From: Mikania micrantha
Lineage: Eukaryota; Streptophyta; Magnoliopsida; Asterales; Asteraceae
Direction of reading: 5' to 3'
Length of the DNA stretch: 64,000 nt
NCBI GenBank assembly: GCA_009363875.1
Contig: CM018697.1
Location: 806,001-870,000, forward strand
In this document: piece by piece, positions 11,691-23,764 of the stretch
How the letters are laid out: each line of letters begins with the position of its first letter
Position numbering within the stretch: the stretch's first letter is position 1
Position numbers and translations under genes: made by a program
Notes under the pieces: generated by a model
Database searches by the model: none
What the model was told of the DNA's origin: nothing
What the model saw: only the letters and a program-made list of their open reading frames with translations

Positions 11691-11892
11691 CAAACAACCC
11701 GTTTTTTAATAAACCAAATTACTCCACAACCCAAAGGGTCTTCTGCGTTTTCATGTCTTCATGACTTCATCTACAAAAAAACGCCGTTAAGTTCGCACCA
11801 GCTGAAACAGGTGCTGCCGTCGTCTGCTCCGTCACCATCATCGCCGCCCGTAAGTCTCCGTCATTCATTCACATCACGCTGGAGGTTAAACG

Positions 11893-14800
11893 ATGCCACG
11901 AACTACCACAGTAGAATCTCCTGGTTGTCCTCCACTTCGCGCCATAACTTTCGATGTTCTCGGCCTCATTAAAGGTTGGTTTGATTCAATGATAAAAGCT
12001 TATTTATGTTCGAATTGAAATGATATGTTTTTACCATGGTGTACTGTAGTTACTGAAGCTCGGAGTAAACAAGGAGGAATTCCTAAGGTGGTAGAGAGAT
12101 GGGGGGAACCGGATGCCTCTCGATTTGTGCTTGCGGCTTCTATTATTGACCGAAAAATTGATCCTGTATGTTGAGGATTCCTTCATATGTAATTCATTTC
12201 ATAATTGTTGAGATTTGTGCGTTTTTGCACTAGTTTGCAGTATGATTCTGCATATGTTGGAAGTGGTTAATAAACGATTTAGTGCTTTGGTTCACAAGGT
12301 AGTAATTGTTCCTGGTGACTTTTGAAACGGAAACTGCTTTTATTTTTTTAGAGATTGTTGATAGAAGTAGGTTCTTTTTTTAAATTTTTCTCTTTTCTTT
12401 TGGTTTGAAATGTATGCAGTTAATGAAGCTCAGCAGTACCTTTGATTGAAACAGCAGATGTGTGTGTGTGTGTATATATATATATAGAGGCTTATTTAGA
12501 TGTCTGCTTGGTCTGAGCAAATTAATTACTAAGGCTAGGTAGTCTACGGCTCAAGGCACTTAAAAGGCGAGGCCTTTTTAAGCAAGGCGCACAGGATAAA
12601 CATGCTGTTATTAGGGGTTTTAGACATGTTTTGGCTAGTTCTGTTGGCCAAGAACTGATAAACAATTGCAAAAAACACACCTTCATGGAAACTTTCTGTT
12701 GGCCAAGAACTGATAAACAATTGCAAAAAACACACCTTCATGGAAACTACCACTACTCTTTCAATACTATTAAGAACAAAACCACACCAGTTACATTAAC
12801 CCCTAACCTCTGTTTATACTAAACTTAACCTTGGAAAACAAGGTAACCTATTTGACTCATAGTTGTTAAAGGCGCAAGGCGAATAAGCCCCGCTCTGAGC
12901 CTAAGCGCAAGGTGCAAAAACAAGCGAGAAAAGAGAGGGCTTTTTTAAACTAGGCACATAGTATCACGTTACCATTTTTAGAAGTTTTGCATGTTTTAGG
13001 CTTAAAAATTTTAAAAAAATATATAAAGTCTAACTATAAAACAACTAATAATTTAGTTACATAGGGTTTCTAAATTATAAAAACCTTTTTATGGTTGGAT
13101 TTTTTTGAACTTTACCAGATTTTCCAAAATTTTACCGGAATCTTACCGGAGTGCGCCTAGGCTGCCATGAGGCGCCTTTCATGCACCTGGTTTTTTTTTT
13201 TTTTTTTTTTTTTTTTGCGCCTGGGCGAGCGCATGAGGGCTTTTGACAACTATGATTTGACTCTAACTCTACTTCCTAATCATACTAGAATGACAGTCTC
13301 AAAATAAAAACAGTTTAATAAACGAACCCATCCCTAGTCAATTTTAAAACCAAGTAACCAACCAAAATGAACATTAATTAATAAACCAAACTAGATCAAG
13401 ATTAACACCTTTAGGGTTTGAGGTGATGTTTCAGGCATGTTTTTCCTTAATTTGGCTGTAACCCTTGTCTGAGCACTTTGATAGATACACAATGTTATTG
13501 CTGTGTCTCACTTGGTCTGGTTGACTAGGAGAGTGCCTTTTTTACCTTTGACTACAAACTTGGGGCTTGTTTTCGATTTTGCCTTTGCCTTCATGTAGAC
13601 GCCTAGTTCTAATACGTAGGAACTAGGAAGGTAGCAAGATGTTTAATGTATGACATTACAGCTTGCGTATTAGGAGGAATCTTGTAGGTGGGCTGCCTAA
13701 ATAGCCAAGCCTGCAAGCCACTACATATCTTATTGTTCTTCATATCAAAACTGCTTTTTAGAACTTTTAGTCACACTTTAAAGTTTGGTTTTGCTTTTTG
13801 TTTGCAGCTGTTAGCTGTTGCAAGGAAAAGTGGTGTGGTAAGCTAAGTTCATACTATTATCATAAATCATGGTCATCAAGTAATACTTGCTTGTTTAAGT
13901 ATTTACATTGTCTATTGTGGTATTGCCTCACTATAGTTTTCTGTACAACACAGATTGAGTTGCTTAGCCCTGTCAGTGGTGATCTTCGAGTTTCATTACC
14001 TACCGTCTCCCAAACAGATGTTCAGTTGCAAGAAGATAACATAGTTGGGTTGCATTTATTCAAAAAACAGGCATCTAGGTTTCTGTTTGGATTATCCTGT
14101 TTTTTTTTTACTAAAAGCGTTGCTGCATTTGTTCTTTTGGAGAATAGTTTGTATTTCCAACTGCTCTAATGTGACACTACAAAAAGTTATAAGTTTCATT
14201 TCTTTTCGAAAGAATAATTTTGTAAAACAAACTTTCGACCTCTAGATATAACCAAATAAAACTATACATCTATTAGTATGCAAAGTTGGGCACCTGTCCA
14301 ATTATTGTGACATAACAATGGGGAGTACTTGATCATATATTTATATTTTATTCTGTATTTTAGTTAACGGTTCATGGAATGTAAATGCACCTGCATTCAA
14401 TTGTGCTTGTGTTCTTAACTGGACCATTTAACGAATTTAAAAAAAAAAACAAGGGAGAAATTGAAGCATTCTGTGTTTGCTGTCAGACACTGAATATAAT
14501 ATTATAATAGTGTGAAGCTTAATCTTCAAGCTCAGTCACGTGTTTTTCTTAAGTTCCAGCATTTTGTTTTTTTGATAAGGTGTCCATGCATTTTCAATTT
14601 CATATAATAAGGTGTCCATGCGTTTTCAATTTATCGCTTGTGGTTAAAATATCAAGTTTGTTAGCTAAATTAGTTTTTTCGTTTATAATATAAGCTGTGT
14701 TTAAAAGCAGGTCGTGCACCTTGTTTACATGCACTACAAAAGGGCTTGCAACCATGAGATCTATTATAATTCCAAAATCACTTGGGGATTCCACTTTTGA

Positions 14801-17800
14801 TGATTCTCCAACAACATGGAACGTGTGTGCTGCTGGTAATATCTTGTGTTGTAAAGTAGATGAAAATGAGAAGTATGCCTTATTTGGAGGGTGAGTTTTT
14901 ATTTATTTATTGATAATTTTGCTTTAAAATTCATGATTAAGACCATAGAGTGGCTTTCAAATACCATGGTTGGAGAAGTCGCTAGTCGGTAGGCGAGGTA
15001 GGGACTAGGGATTAATCGGGATTAATCAGATTGGAATTTTTATGTAGAATTTTTAAAATTTTATATATATAAATACAAATACACACGTCAATTTAAATAT
15101 AATACTTCAAAATTCAAATATTTTTCTAATAAACTTAAAGATAATAAACAAAGTACTTAAAAATTCAAACATTAACGTAAGCATCCTTAAGAGTCGACTG
15201 AGACCGACGTGCGCAGCTGCTTTTTGACCTATCGATTGTGATTTTGGGAGTCAACTGAGACCGGGAAGAAGAAAAAACACAATTTCTTTGGGCTTGGACC
15301 AAAATTTTTGGCTTTAACATAAAATTATTGGCCCGTTGACTGATTTTTTGCCATGTTGCAGTTTTTTGCCCTTGAACCGGTTAATCCGACTAGTCCCGAC
15401 TAGGTCCGATTTTGACCGACTTTGACAGCTTAGCGATTTTTCGACCGATTAGCCTAAATTTAATCGGCTAATGGCCGACTATCGATTAATCCCGATTTTT
15501 ACAACACTGTCAAATACTAAAATATGACAAGCTTGTTGCTCCTCAGGAAGGGAGTAGAGGTTAATATCTGGGATCTTGCAACACATACGAAAATCTGGAC
15601 AGCAAAATCTGTATATTTTTTACTTATCTATATACATTTTATGTGTTTTTGAAGACAAATGCTTCCTGAATTTATCTAACTTTGTTTACCATATGATTTT
15701 TTTTGGTAATTGCATTGCAGCCTCCAAAAAACAGCCTTGGTATATTTACACCTACTTGGTTTACTTCAGCAGCATTTTTAAGCAAAGATGATCACCGCAA
15801 GTTTGTGGCAGGCACCAACAGTCATCAGGTCACTTGATAAAAACCATATGATGTTCATTTTTTCATTTACATGTTGTAGATGTGGCAATCTCTATTCAGT
15901 TAATTTATTTCTTCACGAGTCAAACAGGCAAAAGAGAAATTTTAGCTTGAAAGGAAACAGTGGAAGTGGGCTAAACGTCTCCCAAGTGTTTTTTTTGGAT
16001 TCATAGAACATCCTAAACCATTTTTAATCTACAATTCTACATATAGAAATAATGTAGTTATTTGGACCAAAAATATTACAACCAGTAAATATCCTTTTGT
16101 TTTTGTTAGCCAATCTTGAGTAATACTATATAGTCAAGGGACTATAATTGTAATTAGTATTTTATGTTTTGTTTTTCTGATTATTATTTGATTATGTATT
16201 ATGATTATCTTAAAGGGAATAAGATAATCTTAAATAGATAAATATATATCCGAAGGAATGTGATATATATCCCTAATTAGAAGGAATAGAATTAGGGATG
16301 TTCTTTTATAAATAGGATTGATTCTGATGGATGTAAATCAATTCTGTGAGATAATAAAATTGGAGAAGGAATTCCGAATAAAGTTTCTTGTGTTCTTGTT
16401 GATTCTTTCGAATAATCTGGTACCAATTACATCAATTGGTATCAGAGCGTGGATACGAAGGGACCTGCGAAGGAAAAACGATCCGACGGGCTGGATCAAT
16501 TACCAGAATCAAGAGTCGAAGAAGAGACATCAATGGCGAACACCAGGGATGCTGCGAAGCAACTGGCGAATGTGAAGGAAGGAGGAAGTCTTCCGTTTCA
16601 ATGCCCAGTCCTAACTTCGACCAATTATCCTATTTGGTCAATTAGGACAGGGCAATATTTAAAGCTCATGGGATCTGGGAGGCGATCGACCCAGGAATGA
16701 ACGTAGACCCAAAGAAGGATTATTCAGCTGTGGCTTACTTGTACCAGGCGCTTCCAGAAGACTTAGTATTGCAGATCGCCCACTGCGAGCGTGCTAAGGA
16801 TATATGGGACGCCATCAAAACAAGGCACCTGGGAGTTGAAAGAGTAATGGAAGCAAGGCTGCAGACCCTCAAGGCTGAATTCGAAGTAGCAAGGATGAAA
16901 GATAACGAGAAAATAGACGACTTCGCTGCAAAGTTGGCTGGGATCTCATCAAAATCAGCCTCGCTGGGAGCTGTAATTGAGGAAACCACTCTGGTGAGAA
17001 AGTTGTTGACTGCTATCCCAGAAAGATTCCTTAATATAGCAGCAAGAATTGAACAATTGGTGGACCTCAAAACAGTCAAATTTCAAGGAGTGGTTGGAAG
17101 ATTGAAAGCCTATGAAGAGAGAATAGGAGGTCGAGGTTCCAACTCCAGTCAGGACCAACTGTTTCTGACCCACGATGAGTATGACCAAAAAGGGAGATCT
17201 GACAAAAGCTATGGTCGAGGCCGAGGGAGTGGCCAAGATACTCGAGGTAGGGGAAGAGGTCGTGGAAGATCCGGAGGTCGGGGTAGAGGAGGCAGAGGAC
17301 AAGGATCACATGAAGGAGGCCATGCAATTGACAGAACAAAGAAGGATAGATCAAAACTCCAGTGTTTTAGGTGTGATGCCTATGGACACTTCTCTGCGGA
17401 TTGCCCGACCAGGAAGAATGAAGATCAAGCTAACCTGTCTCAGGCCAATGCTGATGGCCCTACCCTCCTAATGGCAGAAGCGAACCCAAAGGAGCATATC
17501 CATCCGTGTGAAAAGACCGTATTCCCAGCCAAATATGAATGCCAAGATGATGGAAACCAGGTATGGTACCTAGACACAGGGGCCACAAACCATATGACCG
17601 GAAACAAATCCCTGTTCTCAACGCTTGACACTAAAGTGGAGGGAACAGTAAGATTTGGAGATGATTCATGTGTGAAAATTGAAGGAAGGGGATCTATCCT
17701 GCTGGAATGCAAGACTGGGGACCAACGGCTTCTTACAAACATCCTCTATATCCCATTCCTAAAGGGAAACATCTTTAGCTTGGGCCAAGCCGATGAAGGG

Positions 17801-20800
17801 GGATGTGAAGCCCAAATCAAGGAAGGGGTCTTGACTCTGATTGATGCTGATGGTTCACTACCGATGAGGGTGAAGAGATCGCCAAACCGGCTGTACAAGG
17901 TTGAGCTCAAGATTGGAAAGCCTGCCTGCCTACTCACAAAACTTACTGATCCTACTTGGTTGTGGCATGCCCGCCTTGGACATGTCAGCTTTGACACCAT
18001 AAGAAAGCTAGGAACAGGAAAACTGGTGGAAGGAGTCCCACAAATAAAGCACCCCACACAAGTGTGTGAGGCCTGCTTGGCAGGAAAGCACAAGCGACAA
18101 GCTTTTCCTGATCAAACCAACTACAGGACAGGGGCTGCACTTGAACAAGTCTACGCTGACCTATGTGGGCCAATCACACCAGCCACGGAAGCAGGAAACA
18201 GGTACTTTCTCTTGATTGTTGATGACCACAGCAGGTACATGTAGGTGTCTATGCTCAGGACGAAAGACGAGGCACTGGATCAATTCAGAAAGTTCAAAGC
18301 TTTGTCACAAAATCAGTATGGAAAAGGGATAAAAGTGCTAAGAACGGATAGAGGGGGAGAATTCAATTCAAACGAGTTCAAACAATTTTGTGAAGATGAA
18401 GGGATCTCAAGCAACTAATGGCTCCCTACACCCCCCAGCAAAATGGAGTGGTAGAAAGGAGGAATCAAACCGTGCTAAACACTACAAGAAGCATGCTTAG
18501 TGCAATGGGCATGCCACCGAACCTGTGGGCAGAAGCTGTAAGGCATGCGGTTTATCTTCTAAACAGACTACCAACAAAAGCACTCAAAGGAATGACTCCC
18601 TACGAGGCTTTGAAAGGAAAGAGGCCAAAACTTGACCATCTGCGGGTGTTCGGTTGTGTCGGACATGTGAAGACACCCGTAGGATAAACTAAGAAACTTG
18701 ACAGTCGCAGCACTCCTATGGTTCATCTGGGAACTGAACAGGGAACAAAGGCCTATAGAATGTACGATGTGCATAAAGGAAGAGTAGTGGTGAGCAGGGA
18801 TGTGACATTTGATGAAGCACGCAAATGGGAATGGCATCTTCATCAAAGCATCGACCCAAACCCGGAGAAAGAGTTCACCATACAACATCATGAAGGAAGT
18901 CAGGAACCAATCAGCCCAGAAGGATCAGACTCTCCGAACAACACACCACCTGGAAGTCCGCAAAGAATGACAGATGGTGAAGAATCCCAAAGCTCACTGT
19001 TTAGCAGCCCTAGATCAAGAGTACAAGGACGAGGTCCAATTCTTTCAGGTTCACCAAACATTCATAACTCCTCTGACCCACGAGAATCCGGAGATAGAAC
19101 CTATGATCATTCTCCAATCCAGGGCTGGAAACACTTAGATGAAGTGTATGATCTCCTTCTCACAGAAGGAGAACCCACTAACTTCAGAGACGCAACAAGC
19201 AAAGGAGTATGGGAACAAGCAATGAAAGAAGAAATAGCTTCCATAGAAAGGAACAACACATGGAAGCTAGCTGAACTACCTGCTGGTTACAGACCCATAG
19301 GTCTGAAGTGGGTATATAAAATAAAGAAGGATGCTAAAGGTCTGATCACAAGATACAAAGTGAGGCTTGTGGCCAAAGGTTACATCCAGAAACATGGGGT
19401 GGACTACGATGAAGTATTCGCTCCCGTAGCAAGACTTGAGACAGTGAGATTAGTGCTTGCTATTTCAGCACAAAAGGGCTGGTTTGTTCATCATCTTGAT
19501 GTCAAAACAGCATTCCTCCATGGAGACCTGAATGAGGAAGTCTTCGTTGAACAACCCCAAGGATTTGAGAAGAAAGGATGTGAAGGAAAGGTGTATAAGC
19601 TGAATAAGGCTCTGTACGGGCTAAAACAGGCCCCACGAGCCTGGAACATAAAGCTGGATGGAGTGCTGAAGGAGAATGGTTTTAAAAGGTGCAAGCTAGA
19701 ACAAGCAGTCTACACAAAGAAAACAAAGGAAAACCTCACTATAATTGTCATCTATGTAGATGACTTGCTGGTTACCGGGAGTAGCATAGAAGAAATTACT
19801 CAATTTAAAACTCAAATGAAACTAAGATTTGAAATGAGTGATCTCGGTTTATTGTCTTACTACCTGGGCCTAGAGGTAAAGCAAGCAGAGACAGGAATAA
19901 AGATTGCTCAATCCAGCTATGTAAGGAAAGTGTTAAAGATGGCAGGCTTGGATGACTGCAATCCTGCCAAATTCCCAATGGAACCGGGGCTTAAACTTGT
20001 TAAGGAAGATGGAAACAAGGGGGCAAATGCTACTGAATACAGAAAGGTAATTGGGTGTCTTAGGTACCTTACCCACACACGTCCAGACCTAATGTACTCA
20101 GTTGGGTATGCTAGTCGGTACATGCAGTCACCAACTGTAACTCATCAGCAGGCAGTCAAGCATATTCTCCGATATGTGAAAGGAACTATTGACCTGGGAA
20201 TCCACTATCAAAGAAGAGGTAATAACTCACTTTTGGGTTATAGTGATAGTAGTTATTCAACAGATCAAGAGGATGGAAAAAGTACTACAGGGGTAGTATT
20301 TTATTTCAACAATAAACCAATTACTTGGCTTTCACAAAAGCAGCCTACGGTTGCTTTATCCTCATGTGAAGCTGAGTTCATGGCAGCAACATCAGCTGCC
20401 TGTCAAGCCATTTGGTTAAGAGGACTACTTGCTGAAGTTACTGGAAGAGAAGAAGAACAAGTGGTAATAAAGGTGGATAACAAATCAGCAATTGCCCTAA
20501 TGAAGAATCCAGTATTTCACGGCAGGAGTAAGCACATTAACACACGGTTTCACTACATTCGTGAATGTGTGGAGAATGAGCTAATCAAAGTAGAGCACAT
20601 CAGTGGAGAAGAGCAGAGGGCTGATATTCTCACGAAAGCTTTGCCAAAGCTGAAGTTTGCAGAAATGCGAGAACTGCTTGGGATGGAAAGGATTGAAGAA
20701 GCAGAACCTTAGAAAGCAAAGCTAGGCTCAAGATTGGGGGGGAGATTGTTAGCCAATCTTGAGTAATACTATATAGTCAAGGGACTATAATTGTAATTAG

Positions 20801-22837
20801 TATTTTATGTTTTGTTTTTCTGATTATTATTTGATTATGTATTATGATTATCTTAAAGGGAATAAGATAATCTTAAATAGATAAATATATATCCGAAGGA
20901 ATGTGATATATATCCCTAATTAGAAGGAATAGAATTAGGGATGTTCTTTTATAAATAGGATTGATTCTGATGGATGTAAATCAATTCTGTGAGATAATAA
21001 AATTGGAGAAGGAATTCCGAATAAAGTTTCTTGTGTTCTTGTTGATTCTTTCGAATAATCTGGTACCAATTACATCAGTTTTAACTTGTTTTAGCCTGCC
21101 AACCAACCTGTATAACATGTTTATACCTTAAATTCTGTGTTAGTTTTGGCATACTGCTGTTGGTTTCTTGAGTAACATTTCCAAAATATGATTCTGCTTC
21201 ATTACCAGTCGTTATCTAAATGAAATAGTTTATATGTAGGTACGTTTGTATGATATGTCTGCCCAAAGAAGACCTGTGATGTCATTCGATTTTCGTGAGA
21301 CGCCTATTAAGGCTGTAACTGAAGACATAGATGGTAATACAATATACATTGGGAATGGATCTGGTGATCTTGCATCTGTTGACATACGCACAGGTATATA
21401 GTTATCTTAATGTTCCAGTTATGTTGTATACAAAGCTCTGAGTTTTTTTGCCTTTTTGTTGGTTGAAAATGCTTCAGGGAAACTCTTGGGATGTTTTTTG
21501 GGGAAATGCTCTGGAAGCATCAGATCCATTGCTAGGCATCCAGATCTCCCAGTGATAGCTTCTTGTGGTGAGTTGTTTTTTTCCCTCCCAATGTTCAAGC
21601 ACTTAATATTTTGTTGCAATCTTGTTATTTGATAGCAGGAGCATATAATACTAGATTTTATTTAAAGAATCAGTATCATGGTGATTACCTCTCTCAAAAT
21701 TTACTATCTTGCCTGTCTATTAATATAAGCAAATACATGGATCGTATAAAAAATCTTTAGGGCTTCTTTCTAGTCAGCAACTCTTTTTATATATTTTTAT
21801 ATAAATGTTCATACTTATTTTAGATAGGAATTTATTTTTGATGATTATATAACCTTTAAATATTTTTTTGATAAAGCTACCTTGGTTATGTAGGGCTCGA
21901 CAGCTATTTACGCCTCTGGGATATAAAATCAAGGCAGTTACTCTCCGCGGTATGTTGTATGTACAAATTTCATATGGGGCTGTATTACAAATTGAAATAT
22001 TTATGTATACGTAATTATGTATGTGTGTGTATCAGCAAGTGCAAGATTCATAATTTCATATCATGACATGTTATGTTGTTCTTTGTTCATTCTACATTTG
22101 AGTGTGGTTGCACTAAACCATTATTCTGCTTGTGATTTTATTGGGACAATGTTGTTTCTAGTAACTGATTTGATTGTGAATCTAACATAGTGTTAGTATT
22201 ATTGCAGGTCTTTTTAAAGCAGCATTTAACAAATGTCGTCTTTGATTCTCATTTTGATGATGAAGGTTAGTCTCGGTCTCTAGTTGATTGTCATTCTTAC
22301 TTGTAAATGGTTCTGATCACATTGGTTTTTTGTCTACAGCGGATGTATGGGCAAAAATCAATTAATAACTAAAAATTAGATTAATAATGAAATAATATTA
22401 CTTTTTTAATCATAGACGCTAGTTTATCAAAAAATTTTACAAAAAGTATTCTGTACCCTCTACGGCCTTCTAATTTTATCAATAATTGCCCGACAGAAGT
22501 TGCAGGTTCCTTGGCAACCCTGCAAAGTGAAGAGAAAGTTGATAATGAGCCTGTAGAAGGAGACGAGGAATCGCCACCTGTTGATAAACAGAACAAGAAG
22601 AAGAGATCAAAATCCCGCTCTTTAGATGAAAACAAGGAAGTGACGCCTAAAAAAGTACAGAAATTAGACAGGGAAGATGGTTGTTCACAATCTGCAAAAG
22701 TAAAAGGGGCCAAAAAGTCTCAAAATTTAGAAGATGAAGAACTGATCTCAGCAGAACAAGAAAAGCAGAAAAAATCAAAGGTCAGAAGCAAGAACGGAAA
22801 GTCAAAGAAAGCGAAAGGCGAAAGCATTTATGTATAA
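11893..22837 (+). CDS. WDR74: WDR74/NSA1-type WD40 ribosome-biogenesis protein, copy 1
   Basis: Twelve exons with consistent phase: 11893-11974, 12050-12165, 13808-13837, 13954-14078, 14711-14890, 15547-15610, 15721-15828, 21240-21393, 21478-21567, 21894-21949, 22208-22265 and 22497-22837, giving 467 residues. The protein starts MPRTTTVESPGCPPLR, has a beta-propeller (for example VNIWDLATHTKIW, VRLYDMSAQRRP, YLRLWDIKSRQLL) and ends in a Lys-rich tail of about 110 residues (KQNKKKRSKSRS, KNGKSKKAKGE) that should act as nuclear/nucleolar signal. WDR74/NSA1 proteins work in 60S subunit maturation in the nucleolus. Intron 7 is about 5.4 kb because of a Copia insertion; introns 2 and 5 hold hAT MITEs. 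A 26-base alternative exon lies in the last intron. Confidence 0.9.
12643..12752. repeat. 55-bp tandem duplication, copy 1 only
   Basis: A 55 bp unit beginning TTCTGTTGGCCAAGAACTG occurs twice head to tail here and once in copy 2 (near 51786-51840). It lies in WDR74 intron 2. Confidence 0.9.
12858..13254. mobile_element. hAT MITE in WDR74 intron 2, copy 1
   Basis: 397 bp with imperfect terminal repeats CATAGTTGTTAAAGGC and CTTTTGACAACTATG and a perfect 8 bp target duplication ATTTGACT (12850-12857, 13255-13262). GC-rich GGCGC motifs flank an AT-rich core and a long T run. It is present at the same site in copy 2. Confidence 0.9.
13462..13515 (+). repeat. Dispersed ~54-bp repeat in WDR74 intron 2
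   Basis: This stretch recurs in reverse orientation at about 34677-34730 beside the truncated kinase gene, and in copy 2 at about 52552-52605. It is probably part of an unidentified mobile repeat. Confidence 0.7.
14965..15509. mobile_element. hAT MITE in WDR74 intron 5, copy 1
   Basis: Ends CGATTTTTACAACACTG and starts CATGGTTGGAGAAGTCGC (a diverged form of the same repeat), with the 8 bp target duplication TCAAATAC (14957-14964, 15510-15517). The terminal family is the same as the elements at 41905 and 45504. GATTAATC motifs are repeated near both ends. Shared with copy 2. Confidence 0.85.
16104..16434 (+). repeat. Copia 5' LTR, copy 1
   Basis: 331 bp, TGTTAGCC...ATTACATCA. It appears identical to the 3' LTR at 20747-21077 by eye. 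Contains a TATA-like TTATAAATAGG at about 16307. Flanked by target duplication GTTTT (16099-16103; after the 3' LTR at 21078-21082). Confidence 0.95.
16437..16448 (+). other. Copia primer binding site
   Basis: TGGTATCAGAGC, two bases after the 5' LTR, matches the 3' end of initiator methionine tRNA as in most plant Copia elements. Confidence 0.9.
16533..20712 (+). pseudogene. Copia gag-pol, copy 1 (disabled)
   Basis: Domains in order: gag (MANTRDAAKQ start) with zinc knuckle CFRCDAYGHFSADC; protease DTGA; integrase zinc region (HARLGH...CEACLAGKH) and core; reverse transcriptase with YVDD; RNase H (CEAEFMAA, KVDNKSAIAL). Lesions: a one-base loss near 16648 in gag relative to copy 2 (private); in-frame TAG at 18242-18244 in integrase, a frame break near 18410 and TAA at 18685-18687 (all three shared with copy 2). 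It cannot make a full polyprotein. Confidence 0.9.
20731..20746 (+). other. Copia polypurine tract
   Basis: AGATTGGGGGGGAGAT immediately before the 3' LTR; the usual plus-strand primer site. Confidence 0.8.
20747..21077 (+). repeat. Copia 3' LTR, copy 1
   Basis: 331 bp, apparently identical to the 5' LTR, followed by target duplication GTTTT. Its TATA-like motif points toward WDR74 exon 8 about 160 bp downstream. Confidence 0.95.
22340..22365 (+). other. Possible alternative last exon of WDR74
   Basis: After TGTCTACAG, 26 bases continue the frame of exon 11 as ADVWAKIN and stop. Including it would remove the Lys-rich tail. It is identical in copy 2. The alternative acceptor at 22497 gives the full-length form. 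Confidence 0.4.
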
Positions 22838-22839
22838 AT

Positions 22840-23760
22840 GCAGTAAAGAATTACGAGGGCTAATTAACAGTTTTGAAGTATCTGATTCAAACATATTCTT
22901 GAAGGGTGTTTCTGGTGTTAGTGTGTGATTATAGTGCTCTTTGAATGTCTTATCAACTTTTTTCTTACTTGAGTTTTCATTGTTTTGTAATAACAATTTT
23001 TTAACCTATGAGAAGTTTCATTTTTGTGTATCAAAATTCGACCGATCAAGAATATTTTGATTACGTTGGCCCCTTTTGCGTTACTCTAATTTGGTTTTAA
23101 TTAAGTCGTAATCTCTGGTTGTGTAACGGGTCAAATAAAGATCAGGTCAAAACAAACTTTGGAAAGCAAATTAAACATGTTTAGATGATTATGGGTTGGG
23201 TTAGAGTGGATTTTTCCTGTGTATTCGTTTCTATCCCAACTAGTGGTGACACAGGGCAGAGGTGGTGGTGTTCGTGGGTGTTTGACTCATTTGGACCTAG
23301 AGGTGCACAAACCCATTAACTGGTTTTGGAATAACCGAACTGATTAGTCAGTCAATGTTTTGAAAATGGTTTTGACCGTATCTGGTTTTTCAAGCTATAA
23401 ACCGATCCTGATCTAATACCTAAGCTGGTTGACCGAATTGGGTAACCATCAAATAACCGTTTTTTACTAGGTGTCTCGGTAACCAGTTGATCTTTTGAAA
23501 CCTTAAACCGATCTCAAACCATCGGCTTTTTTAAAAATCTAAAACTGATACAAAAACCGATTTAAAAACTGGTTTTTAACCAATACATATTGACGGTAGT
23601 TTTGTTCTATCTATAGTTAGACCCGTTTAAAGTTAAGAGTTTTATAAAAGTGACTATTTTGTCCTATAATTTAAGTACATCAAAATAAACTTACGAACCT
23701 AATATAAACCTTTCAAATACTTTGTACTTGTTTTCCGCCTCAATCTTAAAAACGATCGAT
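22840..23760. other. WDR74 3' flank with hAT-like remnant
   Basis: The first ~200 bp are probably 3' UTR. From about 23300 (TAGAGGTGCACAAACCC) to 23590 there are many AACCGAT/CTGGTTTTT motifs like a hAT derivative; the other end is not clear. No coding exon. Same in copy 2 to the window end. Confidence 0.5.
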
Positions 23761-23764
23761 CATA

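Larger units (their letters stand above)
16104..21077 (+). mobile_element. Ty1-Copia LTR retrotransposon in WDR74 intron 7, copy 1
   Basis: A 4974 bp element, sense to WDR74, with 331 bp LTRs, primer binding site TGGTATCAGAGC (16437-16448, complementary to initiator Met-tRNA), gag-pol, a polypurine tract and 5 bp target duplications GTTTT. It lies in the intron between exons 7 and 8 and leaves all splice sites intact. The same insertion is in copy 2, so it predates the segmental duplication. Confidence 0.95.
1..23740 (+). repeat. Segmental duplication, copy 1
   Basis: This segment is repeated in the same orientation from 35391 to the window end. Order and splice sites of the C2, GNAT, nucleoredoxin and WDR74 genes, the Copia element and two hAT MITEs are conserved, and most 60-base lines that I compared differ at zero to a few positions. 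Copy 1-only features are a 759 bp hAT insertion (3423-4181), a 55 bp tandem duplication near 12643-12752 and the block 5308-11776. The window starts inside the shared sequence and copy 2 is cut by the window end, so neither outer limit is known. Confidence 0.95.

Noticed and set aside
11463..11972. 169-residue open frame
   Set aside because: It crosses CCGGTTC repeat DNA and the WDR74 leader and overlaps exon 1 in another frame; no domain.
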